Source of the DNA: Methylorubrum rhodinum | GTDB lineage: Bacteria; Pseudomonadota; Alphaproteobacteria; Rhizobiales; Beijerinckiaceae | NCBI RefSeq assembly: GCF_014199935.1 | Contig: NZ_JACHOP010000032.1 | Location: 1-45,245 of the forward strand | DNA length: 45,245 nt | Reading direction: 5' to 3' | In this document: positions 25,816 to 33,449 of the stretch, in pieces | How positions within the stretch are numbered: the stretch's first letter is position 1 | Layout of the letters: every line of letters begins with the position of its first letter | Notes under the pieces: model-generated | What the model was told of the DNA's origin: nothing | Seen by the model: the letters and a program-made list of their open reading frames with translations, nothing else | Database searches by the model: none | Translations under genes and position numbers: made by a program

Positions 25816-27329
25816 GCGACACCCCCGTCGGGGCTGACTCTTCGAAACGGCGGGACCAGTAGCATGCCGCTCTCCGCGTCGGGGCTGTCCAGGACAAGAC
25901 CAAGCATCCGAAGCTGGTGCCCGAGTTCATTCTGCGGAATGTCCCTGTGATCCATGGCGACGCCGTAAGCCGCGAGATGCTGCGCCAAACGGTGAACTGA
26001 CCGTGGCCCTGCGGCGCCAGCGAGCGAACAGTGGACTAGTGCAATCGTTGCAACGGGACCTAGCGAAACCACCCATGGGCTGCGGGAGTAAGATCCTCGC
26101 TTTCTGAGGAGGTAGCCCTGATCGTAGCCCCTGAGACGCGGATTGGCCGTCTGACGCTGCTGCAGGCTGTAGGTCACGAACTCATCGACGTTCGAGCCAA
26201 TGCCCTTCCGGCACAGGAGTGTCCTAGTCTCACGATCGAGTAGTTCTTCGACGGACGCCCTTATAGAGGAGGCTGCGGCACCAGCGAAGTGCTCCCTGAT
26301 CTGCGTGCAGGTTTTGGCGAGGCCGTCGGCCGAGCCGAGGAGGTCCGCGGGCGCGACGCCGGCCTCCGCGAGCGCCCATAGGGTCGCGTTGATGCCAAGT
26401 CTGGCCGCGAGATAACGAGAAATGCTGTCCCGGATGCCCGGCAGCGGTTTGTTCGAGAGCGGTAGGAACGAGAACCGTTCGGGGAACATACGCGTGCGCG
26501 CCTCGCCCACGGAACTGGGGCCTTTTCCCTCGAGCGCCTCGGAGAGGCACGACCAGACACGGGCGTGGAGCTCGCAAAGCCACATGACATGGGCGACAGT
26601 GCCGAGCCGCAGCACGGCCTCGAGCAGGCTCGTCCATTGTCGCCTCGTCAGCATCGGCTTGGATGCGATGATCGACTCAAGATCCTGCACGAACTGTCTT
26701 GCAGGAAATGCTCCTTCCCCGGCATCAGCGCATAGGGGCATCTCGTCGTGTGGCGGAAGGTAAGTCCAGACCGTCTCGGGAAGCCAGGCCTCTACCTCGG
26801 TCTGGAGAAAGCGGGCGAAGACGTCGTCGCCTTCCCCAACCGCAAGGGCGTCGAACAGGCGCCGCCAAGTCGACTCGGCAGCATCTTGGTTGGCAGCGCC
26901 CAGCCAGATCATGCGGCGAACCAGCGTGCCCGGCGTCCAAGGACTACCCGCGAGACGGGGAGCGCCGGAAAATAGGGCGAGCTGAGGCACGAGCGGGGTA
27001 ACCTGCAAGAAGCGCTTGGCAGATTGGCTGGATCGCTTAGGACTTTCGAGCACCGAGTTGAGCAGGGTGTCGAAAGCGTCTGCGTCGAGCGTACCGGCGT
27101 TAGACCCTGGCTTCCTCTCGCGGGCTCTCCTGATCAATCCCTGAAGATAGGTGCCCTGGGTCGGCACCGAGCGCTCGCTGGCGTTGGGCAGGCCGATTAC
27201 TCTGTAGAGCGATGAGAGGACGACCTCCGACGTGGCGTATTCCGGGGCTGGGGTCATCGCGAGTGCCCCCTCCGAATACCGGGGGTGGGACTTGCCCCAG
27301 GGCGCCTCCTTGAATTCCGAGAGGCTCAC
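25812..27329 (-). CDS. Middle gene of restriction-like operon, unknown fold (DptG position)
   Basis: A 505-residue, mostly helical, soluble protein with many Trp/Leu/Arg residues and no recognisable catalytic motif. It starts at a GTG overlapping the stop of the upstream ATPase gene (GTGA) and ends overlapping the next start (ATGA), so all three are translationally coupled and probably form one complex. By position and size it corresponds to DptG in dptFGH, but I see no sequence signature confirming homology. A scaffold or DNA-recognition subunit would be a reasonable guess. Notable segments are TPLVPQLALFSGAPRLAG (about 110-128) and RLRGYDQGYLLRKRGSY (about 405-425). Confidence 0.75.
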   Translation of the reverse strand: MSLSEFKEAPWGKSHPRYSEGALAMTPAPEYATSEVVLSSLYRVIGLPNASERSVPTQGTYLQGLIRRARERKPGSNAGTLDADAFDTLLNSVLESPKRSSQSAKRFLQVTPLVPQLALFSGAPRLAGSPWTPGTLVRRMIWLGAANQDAAESTWRRLFDALAVGEGDDVFARFLQTEVEAWLPETVWTYLPPHDEMPLCADAGEGAFPARQFVQDLESIIASKPMLTRRQWTSLLEAVLRLGTVAHVMWLCELHARVWSCLSEALEGKGPSSVGEARTRMFPERFSFLPLSNKPLPGIRDSISRYLAARLGINATLWALAEAGVAPADLLGSADGLAKTCTQIREHFAGAAASSIRASVEELLDRETRTLLCRKGIGSNVDEFVTYSLQQRQTANPRLRGYDQGYLLRKRGSYSRSPWVVSLGPVATIALVHCSLAGAAGPRSVHRLAQHLAAYGVAMDHRDIPQNELGHQLRMLGLVLDSPDAESGMLLVPPFRRVSPDGGVA

Positions 27330-29434
27330 CGCCGTCCGCTCCCTGTCACGATGCCGAAGCCGGTTCGCCGCTGCTCGACGGTCACGCCATTGCCAAGGCG
27401 AATCTCCGCCCGGCGAAGGACGGCCGCGTCCCTAACGATCGGGCCGGCAAGGCGAGCGCTCGTCGTATCGAGCAAGGCGAGCACTGACCGTGGCAGGGAA
27501 GCGGCGGACATTCCCCGTTCGATGTCCTTTATGGCCTTGAATAGGTCGTAGGTCAGGGCGACGTCCTGGGCTGAGCGCCCCTCTCCCACCTCTAGAAACC
27601 GTAGCGGGGCCGCTGGCCGGCCCTTGGCCTCGCCTTGTGCCGGCTGCACGTGCCGACGGGGGACGATGAGTAGCGCCTGAGCGTTGGAAGGCGGCAGGGG
27701 CTGGCCAAAAGTGGTGGTCAATGAAATCTCGAACTCTTGATTATCATTAAGCAGCATCTCGATCTCGCGCGCGACCTCGTAGACACCGTCCTCCCGCTCG
27801 TCCTCGATTACATTCTGGAACTCTCGAAGAACCTCTGCATCCATTACCGTCGAAGTACGGACGCCGATCGAGCGGCGGACCAACCGGCAAGAAAAGTCAC
27901 GCAGGAGCCGCTGCACGCGGGTGGCGGTCGCTGGGCGCTTTCTCCGGACGTCCTGTCGCGAGAGGTACGTGTCGAGACTAGCCAGGCGGCGCAGCAGCTC
28001 GCCCTCCATTGTTGTAAGAATTCTCGACTTCCGGACATGCTCAAAACCTTCAGCGACCGAGCGGCTGAAGCGTGCATCAATGTCGCGTAGCTGATAGGTC
28101 GTGCTACGATTTACATCGATCGAGGTGTCTGGCTTTGCCAGGGCAGGGTCGAGAAGGCCAGCGAAGCTGTCGAGCACGCTCTCTATCATAGCTGGTAGGT
28201 ACGGCAGCCGCCTAGAGGCTAGAAACCATTGCAGGCCCATCGCAGTATTGTCGTCCTGAAGCCCAAGTTCCTTGATATCCTTTAGCAATCCCAGACCGGC
28301 CTCCCGATCCCATTGATGAAATAGTGCGTGATGGTACTGCGCGGCGACGAGCTCGAAGATGGCAGATGACGTTCTGGTCGACGGCTTGGCGCCGCGAAGC
28401 GCCTGATCGTCTGCGGCCATCAGACTCGCCGCCCAGGCGCATGGCGGCAGGTCGGACGCGCGGGATTCATGGCGGTGCCCGGCGAGCAAGTAGGAAAAGA
28501 GCGAAAACAGGTCGCGGAAGCTCCACCGCTTGCCGCTTCCAAGCTCGTACCAACGCAGCATTTGGAGCAGCGATGTCTCCTCGCGGGTATGCGAGAGCTG
28601 CTCGCGGCTCGTACAAAACGGACAGCGCGGGCCAGCTTCGCACGAGCCTGCTGGCGGCCAAAGGTCGGCGTCGACGGCACGCCGGAGAACCTGTACCGCG
28701 GGCGGTGGATCGCCGCCTTCGGTGGCAACCAGCAGGGACTCCATGTCCATCGGCCAAACGGCGACCGCCGGATACTCCCCTAAAGGCCAGCACGACGGCG
28801 CGTCCGGGAGGAGGCTGACCGAGCGAGTGACCTTCTCCAGCAGCACCCGCATTACCGATTGCTCGGCCTCGGCCGCCGCTATGAGCGCGTCGTCGAGGAC
28901 ACCGCGGTTCACGCAACACAAGTAAAGCCCGGTAGCACCGTCCGCACACGCGGCTTCCAGCTCGTCCAGCAAAAGGCTCGCCGGGGTCTTCCCGGTCGCG
29001 CCGGCGACGCTAGAAGCATCCTGCACGATAGACAGGTTCAGGCCCTCGCGAGCCGGCCTACTGAATGCACCTGCATCTACGGTGACTAGACGGGGTACCT
29101 TGCCGGCGGCCGGCCTGAAGAACGTCGCAAGCTCCGCGACCAGTGCGCCTTCGCAGCTAAGCGCGGCGTCCAACCAGCCCATCGTCTTCTCGATCGCCTC
29201 GGTCTTGCCGTTGCCAGGCCCGCCTACGAGCAGAAGCACGCGCGGCACAGACGGCGACGCGCCGCCGACCTCGCCGCACCATTGCTCTAGCTTGGTCAGC
29301 AGGTTGGTCCTGAATACATGCTGGCCCGGCCGGCCGCTCAAATCGTCGAACGGACGGCGCACACCACCTGAACGGTTGCCGGCCCATTCTGAGAGCTGCG
29401 CCGGATACCGCGCTGTCGGAGGCCGTGCAGTCAT
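27326..29434 (-). CDS. P-loop ATPase of restriction-like operon (DptF-like)
   Basis: A 702-residue ATPase. Walker A is LLLVGGPGNGKTEA (P-loop at residues 71-78). A candidate Walker B is SLLLDELEA (about 153-160), followed shortly by LYLCCVNRGVLDDAL, where the Asn-Arg may act as sensor. A cysteine cluster CEAGPRCPFC (about 262-271) could bind zinc. The remaining C-terminal half is helical and unassigned. The gene starts two bases after the methyltransferase stop and overlaps the next gene. Placement as first of three coupled genes, with the largest a HerA-type ATPase, recalls DptF (DndF). It likely powers or gates the restriction complex; this is inference. Confidence 0.78.
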   Translation of the reverse strand: MTARPPTARYPAQLSEWAGNRSGGVRRPFDDLSGRPGQHVFRTNLLTKLEQWCGEVGGASPSVPRVLLLVGGPGNGKTEAIEKTMGWLDAALSCEGALVAELATFFRPAAGKVPRLVTVDAGAFSRPAREGLNLSIVQDASSVAGATGKTPASLLLDELEAACADGATGLYLCCVNRGVLDDALIAAAEAEQSVMRVLLEKVTRSVSLLPDAPSCWPLGEYPAVAVWPMDMESLLVATEGGDPPPAVQVLRRAVDADLWPPAGSCEAGPRCPFCTSREQLSHTREETSLLQMLRWYELGSGKRWSFRDLFSLFSYLLAGHRHESRASDLPPCAWAASLMAADDQALRGAKPSTRTSSAIFELVAAQYHHALFHQWDREAGLGLLKDIKELGLQDDNTAMGLQWFLASRRLPYLPAMIESVLDSFAGLLDPALAKPDTSIDVNRSTTYQLRDIDARFSRSVAEGFEHVRKSRILTTMEGELLRRLASLDTYLSRQDVRRKRPATATRVQRLLRDFSCRLVRRSIGVRTSTVMDAEVLREFQNVIEDEREDGVYEVAREIEMLLNDNQEFEISLTTTFGQPLPPSNAQALLIVPRRHVQPAQGEAKGRPAAPLRFLEVGEGRSAQDVALTYDLFKAIKDIERGMSAASLPRSVLALLDTTSARLAGPIVRDAAVLRRAEIRLGNGVTVEQRRTGFGIVTGSGRR

Positions 29435-29436
29435 AC

Positions 29437-30909
29437 TTACTTACCCACTACTTTGGTCTGCCGCTCTACTTGCGCGCCAGCGTGAGTGCGCTCGAACTTC
29501 TCCAGTGCCCGGGACACCGCCACCCCGATTGCCCGTGCAAGGAGTGGTGGTACCGCGTTCCCAACCTGTGTGTAGCGCGGGCACTCCCGAGTGCGCCGGT
29601 TGCCCCCGGTCGTGAACTTGCCCCTGAATCTGAACCAGTCGGGGAACGATTGGAGTCGCGCGCTCTCCCGCACGGTGAGAATTCGCGGCTCAGCGTAGTG
29701 CAGGACATCGTCCGGCATAGTCGTAATCGTTGGCGCAGGCTCGGAAGGCGACATTGGGTGGATCCTATGCTTCTTCAGGCCGAACAGGGATCGATCATCG
29801 TCGTTCATGCGAACGCCGCGCTGGCAATTTTGCAGAATCTTTTCATACCTTAGGCGAATCTCGTCGCGGTGGTTTGCCAGCCGTAGGCTGTCAGGCGCGT
29901 CTTCTGCACCGCGTCGCATGAACTTCTGGTACGCCGTCGCTGCCACGGCTGGTGTTGCCTGAAAATAGCCGCCGGGCGACTGCGGGTCGGTGCACTCGAC
30001 CAGCGGACGGTTCCCGATCTCCAGGTCGGAGATGGCGTCCGCGGCGCTCACGGCGTCGCCAAGCTCGAAGTCGCGCAATTGCTCCGCTCGTGCCTCTTCT
30101 ATTAGGTCGAACACATGCCCGACGCTATCGAGCGGCCAGTGAGAGAGATCCTTGCGGAGCCCGATGGCGATCAGCCTCAACCGCCTCTGCGGCACGCCGA
30201 ATCGCGACGCGTCCACCAGCGTCGCCCGCACCTCGTAGCCAACGGCATCGAGGTCGATCGCGAGCCTATCGTAGAAGGAGCGACGGCGACGCTGCCGCAT
30301 GTCGGCCGCCTGAGGCAGGGTGCCGGTGCCATGGGCATATTGCATACCCGGAACGTTCTCTAGGATCAGTGCGGCGGGCCGCATTAACTTCACGGCCTCG
30401 ACATACTTTTCAACAAGCAGGTTGCGCGGATCATTCTCAATCCGTTGGCCCGCGAGGCTGAAGCCCTGGCAGGGTGGCCCCCCGGCAATGATGTCGACGG
30501 ACCCGCGCAGCTCCTCGAGATCCGCATGGTGTCGCTCCAAGAGCTCGGCAACGCTCCACGCACGCCGCTCGAGCCAGGACGGCCAGTCGAACCGGACAGA
30601 CTCCGGTGCGCCGTCCTCGACGAAGTTTGCCGCAAAGGACTCGAATGCCATAGGGTCGTGCTCGATCGCGAAGAGGCCACGCATGCCTGCATCAGCCAGC
30701 CCGAGCGACAAACCTCCACAACCAGCGAACAGGTCGACGAAATTACGCGCACGGGCGCTTGTCACTCGCGAAGCCCTTGATGCTTTCCGCCGAACCGGGC
30801 CTGCGCGGCGGAGTGACGGCAAAACCCCTTGCAAGTCGGATCCGGCATTGGTCCCTACTGGCCGGAATAGCATCGAGGGATGTGAGCCGCCATCACCCTG
30901 TGGTGTCAC
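29437..30909 (-). CDS. DNA (cytosine-5) methyltransferase, operon copy
   Basis: A C5 methyltransferase of up to 490 residues that transfers methyl from SAM to cytosine. Motif I is FVDLFAGCGGLSLGL (57-71), motif IV GGPPCQGF with catalytic Cys147, motif VI LENVPG, motif VIII QRRLRLIAIG, and motif X VGNAVPPLLA. The variable target-recognition region lies between (about 250-380). The first 48 residues before the methylase core look non-conserved: the GTG at 30765 (preceded by AAGG) or the ATG at 30873 may be the real start, shortening the protein. It heads the minus-strand operon with the ATPase, 505-aa, 1835-aa and vsr genes. It is a clear paralogue of the divergent methyltransferase. Confidence 0.92.
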   Translation of the reverse strand: MTPQGDGGSHPSMLFRPVGTNAGSDLQGVLPSLRRAGPVRRKASRASRVTSARARNFVDLFAGCGGLSLGLADAGMRGLFAIEHDPMAFESFAANFVEDGAPESVRFDWPSWLERRAWSVAELLERHHADLEELRGSVDIIAGGPPCQGFSLAGQRIENDPRNLLVEKYVEAVKLMRPAALILENVPGMQYAHGTGTLPQAADMRQRRRRSFYDRLAIDLDAVGYEVRATLVDASRFGVPQRRLRLIAIGLRKDLSHWPLDSVGHVFDLIEEARAEQLRDFELGDAVSAADAISDLEIGNRPLVECTDPQSPGGYFQATPAVAATAYQKFMRRGAEDAPDSLRLANHRDEIRLRYEKILQNCQRGVRMNDDDRSLFGLKKHRIHPMSPSEPAPTITTMPDDVLHYAEPRILTVRESARLQSFPDWFRFRGKFTTGGNRRTRECPRYTQVGNAVPPLLARAIGVAVSRALEKFERTHAGAQVERQTKVVGK

Positions 30910-30936
30910 CGACCTTGTCGTCAGGTTGGGCCAACC
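30894..30936. promoter_or_regulatory. Palindrome cluster near divergent methyltransferase starts
   Basis: Overlapping palindromes CACC-CTGT-GGTG (30894-30905) and GGTG-T-CACC (30902-30910), plus GGTTGG-G-CCAACC (30924-30936), lie at or just before the operon methyltransferase start. If the real start is 30873 or 30765 they would be in its promoter or leader. They could be operator sites; no regulator gene is adjacent. Confidence 0.4.
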
Positions 30937-31232
30937 CCGAAGGCCTTGCCCGACGGGAGGTCACCAGAGGGTATTGAAATCCATGTTAACAACTTCGCAA
31001 AGGCTGGCGTTGCTCGCATCTTCTCCGGCAAGGCGCCTCCTGACCGCCTTGCACTTCGCAGGAGGCTGCTCTTCGGCGCGCGGTTAGGGGTGGTTCAAAA
31101 ACGATCTGTTAGTCCTGCCGGATGAACGCCCCATAGCCTCCAGCGGCCACGGTTGTTGAGCCAATCCGTTTCTGCCTGGCGGCGCGGGCCAAAGAATGAG
31201 ACAAGCGGGTAGGAACCCGGGGAAAAAACGAG
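30910..31232. promoter_or_regulatory. Divergent promoter region between two methyltransferase genes
   Basis: This 323-base spacer separates the two divergent C5 methyltransferase genes and must contain both promoters. No coding frame is convincing. AT-richer stretches at about 30,975-30,995 and 31,090-31,110 are the likeliest promoter places, but I see no clear -35/-10 pair. Confidence 0.5.
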
Positions 31233-32564
31233 ATGGTTGATGTGGACGCCAGCCGGGATGGTGATTGGGACGCGGCCGATAGTCCGTCGTTCGTCGACGT
31301 GTTCGCAGGATGCGGAGGCCTGAGTCTCGGGCTCAAGCGCGCCGGATGGCGCGGTCTATTCGCGATTGAAAAAGACGCGTTCGCCTTCGAGACTCTATCC
31401 ACTAATTTCCCGGTCGGCGAGGGTAGGCTCTCCTATAACTGGCCCAAGATAATTGAGCGCCGGCCTTGGGATATCGCAGAGCTGCTCGAAAAGAACAGCG
31501 AGGAGCTTACGCACCTCGCGGGCACTGTCGACCTGCTCGCCGGCGGACCGCCTTGCCAAGGCTTTTCTCATGCGGGCAAGCGCAGGCCTGACGACCCCCG
31601 CAACCGGCTTTTCGAGGCTTACCTCAAGCTGGTAAGCATTTTGCGGCCCAAGGTCGTCCTGATCGAGAATGTCCGCGGCTTCACGACGGCCTTCGATATC
31701 GTGAAGTCAAACGGCATTGGGAACTTCGCCAACGCCCTGCGCGACCGGCTCGCACCAGATTACCACATGGTAAGCGCCATCATCCGGGCTGACAATTTTG
31801 GAGTACCACAGGCGCGCGCCCGCTTTTTCCTTATCGGTTTGAGGCGCGGCCAGGGACGGCCTGACCGAGTCCCGAGCTTCTTCGACGACATGATCGAGGG
31901 CCGCGATGCCTTCCTAGCTGCCCGCGGCTTTCCGCGTCGGCCGACGGCCAGGGACGCCCTAAGTGACTTAGAGGTGAGCTACGCAGGTACGAAACCATGC
32001 CCAGAATGTAAGGGCTTTGACGCAATCTCGTACCGCGGTCCACGCAGCTCCTATCAGGTTGCGATGAGAGAGGGGTTTAACGAGCCGCCGGGTGATACCA
32101 GACTGGCACGGCATCGCTCTGACATCCGGGACCGCTTTGCTGCCATCATCCAAAGCTCGAACGAGGACGGTCGGTTAAACGTCAACATTTCCCGCGAGCT
32201 GCGACGCGCGCACGGGCTGAACAAAGTAGCCATCCGGGTGATGGACCCCTTTTCTCCCTCTCCCACCATTACCAGCTTGCCAGACGACCTGCTGCACTAC
32301 GCGGAGCCACGTACGCTTACAGTGCGGGAGAACGCCCGGCTCCAGAGCTTCCCCGACTGGTTCTCGTTTCGAGGCAAATACACAACTGGTGGAGAGCGCC
32401 GCGCCCTCGAGGTGCCTCGCTTTACGCAGGTCGCGAACGCGGTCCCGCCCTTGCTCGCGGAGCAAATCGGCTTATGCCTTCGCGGCCTGCTCGGCCTCGA
32501 ACGCAGCGACATGTTCTCGGAGGGCTCGGCAGATCTCCCCGAGCGCATCCTTCTGCGCGCGTAG
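31233..32564 (+). CDS. DNA (cytosine-5) methyltransferase, divergent copy
   Basis: A 443-residue C5 methyltransferase. Motif I FVDVFAGCGGLSLGL (20-34), motif IV GGPPCQGF with catalytic Cys108, motif VI LIENVRGF (145-147 ENV), motif VIII QARARFFLIG, and motif X as VANAVPPLLA, where the usual Gly of GNxVPP is Ala. An internal CPECKG may be a zinc knuckle half-site in the target-recognition region. It shares long near-identical stretches with the operon copy (LHYAEPRxLTVRE and ARLQSFPDWFxFRGKxTTGG), so the two arose by duplication but differ in the recognition region. Its 3' end overlaps the receiver-protein gene by 93 bases, tail to tail. ATG 31233 follows GGGGAAAAAACGAG. Confidence 0.93.
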   Translation: MVDVDASRDGDWDAADSPSFVDVFAGCGGLSLGLKRAGWRGLFAIEKDAFAFETLSTNFPVGEGRLSYNWPKIIERRPWDIAELLEKNSEELTHLAGTVDLLAGGPPCQGFSHAGKRRPDDPRNRLFEAYLKLVSILRPKVVLIENVRGFTTAFDIVKSNGIGNFANALRDRLAPDYHMVSAIIRADNFGVPQARARFFLIGLRRGQGRPDRVPSFFDDMIEGRDAFLAARGFPRRPTARDALSDLEVSYAGTKPCPECKGFDAISYRGPRSSYQVAMREGFNEPPGDTRLARHRSDIRDRFAAIIQSSNEDGRLNVNISRELRRAHGLNKVAIRVMDPFSPSPTITSLPDDLLHYAEPRTLTVRENARLQSFPDWFSFRGKYTTGGERRALEVPRFTQVANAVPPLLAEQIGLCLRGLLGLERSDMFSEGSADLPERILLRA

Positions 32565-33449
32565 CTTTCCCCGAAAATCGACCATCCACTGGTCGTCGAT
32601 GACAACAGGGTCGGCTCCACGCTTGGCGGAACGGAGCGTTACTGTACCGTCCTGCGCAACGTCCTCTTTGGCGTGGGCAAGCGTGTTTCGATTGCCTATA
32701 ATGTCAACAGAAAAGGCGGAGAAGACTTGCAGCGCGCCGTCCGGTCTCGCCTTGAGCACGCCAACAACGCGGTTGATCGCCTGACAGCGCTTCGCCGACC
32801 CGAACACCTCTGTGTTCGGGAGCAGGGCAAGAATGTCCCCCCCCTCGACGAGCTTCTCCAGTCTGCTAAGACTCCCGCGCCCGCCTTCCAAGAGTCGAGT
32901 GAGTGTCCGCTCTGCATGGCTTTGTACGGCGGGATCGCCACTTGCGAAGACGCTTTCGAGCACCTCCTCCATCATCATGTCCATTTCGGCAACCTCAGCC
33001 ATGGCAATCCCGCGCATGTGGTTCAGGTCGACGGCCTTGCCGATGACAGTGTCGGCCAGTCCCTTCAGTGCGTCATCGAGTTCATCGCGGCGGGCTACGA
33101 ATACACCGGCAACTTCTTGAGCAGCTAACTCGCCCAAGAGATGGACGCCCGGATCGGACGAGTAGAAAATCATATCAGTGAACCGCAGCTGTCTTCGCAG
33201 CAACTTGGCGGCCTTTGCACCGTTCACGTCCTGGGTTCCCAGATTGTAATCAACGGCTACAAGATTGAAATCCCTGCCTGATTTTCTCGCAAGGTCCCGC
33301 AGCCCTTTTGGCGACAGTTCCCCGTCAGAGGTAATTGTCACCTCAAGGGAGAAGCCGTTTCGCTCAAGGTGGTCGCGCAGGCTCTCGACCGAATTGCTGA
33401 TTGTGTCCGGGTGATCGTCAACGACAAGCAGCTGGAATTGTAGCTTCAC
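32472..33449 (-). CDS. Receiver-domain protein with C-terminal HEPN-like RX4H motif
   Basis: A 325-residue protein. Residues 1 to about 130 form a response-regulator receiver: acidic pair D11-D12 (LLVVDDHPD), phospho-acceptor D67 (LVAVDYNLG), Ser97/Ser98 (IFYSSDPG) at the switch position; the conserved Lys is replaced by Arg (GVFVARRDEL). No DNA-binding output domain follows. Instead a helical C-terminal region (about 140-325) contains IIGNRNTLAHAKED, where Arg254 and His259 form the RX4H pattern of HEPN ribonucleases. It starts at a GTG overlapping the kinase stop (GTGA), so the two are a coupled pair. The RNase assignment is inferred from one motif and helical content. Confidence 0.85.
   Translation of the reverse strand: MKLQFQLLVVDDHPDTISNSVESLRDHLERNGFSLEVTITSDGELSPKGLRDLARKSGRDFNLVAVDYNLGTQDVNGAKAAKLLRRQLRFTDMIFYSSDPGVHLLGELAAQEVAGVFVARRDELDDALKGLADTVIGKAVDLNHMRGIAMAEVAEMDMMMEEVLESVFASGDPAVQSHAERTLTRLLEGGRGSLSRLEKLVEGGDILALLPNTEVFGSAKRCQAINRVVGVLKARPDGALQVFSAFSVDIIGNRNTLAHAKEDVAQDGTVTLRSAKRGADPVVIDDQWMVDFRGKLRAQKDALGEICRALREHVAAFEAEQAAKA

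Noticed and set aside
20308..30909. A complete Dnd phosphorothioation system
   Set aside because: Only restriction-like genes are seen; no cysteine desulfurase, DndC-type PAPS-reductase-like or DndD/E gene is present in the window.
32472..33449. The receiver protein as a transcriptional regulator
   Set aside because: No helix-turn-helix or other DNA-binding output region is seen after the receiver; the C-terminal region instead has the RX4H motif.
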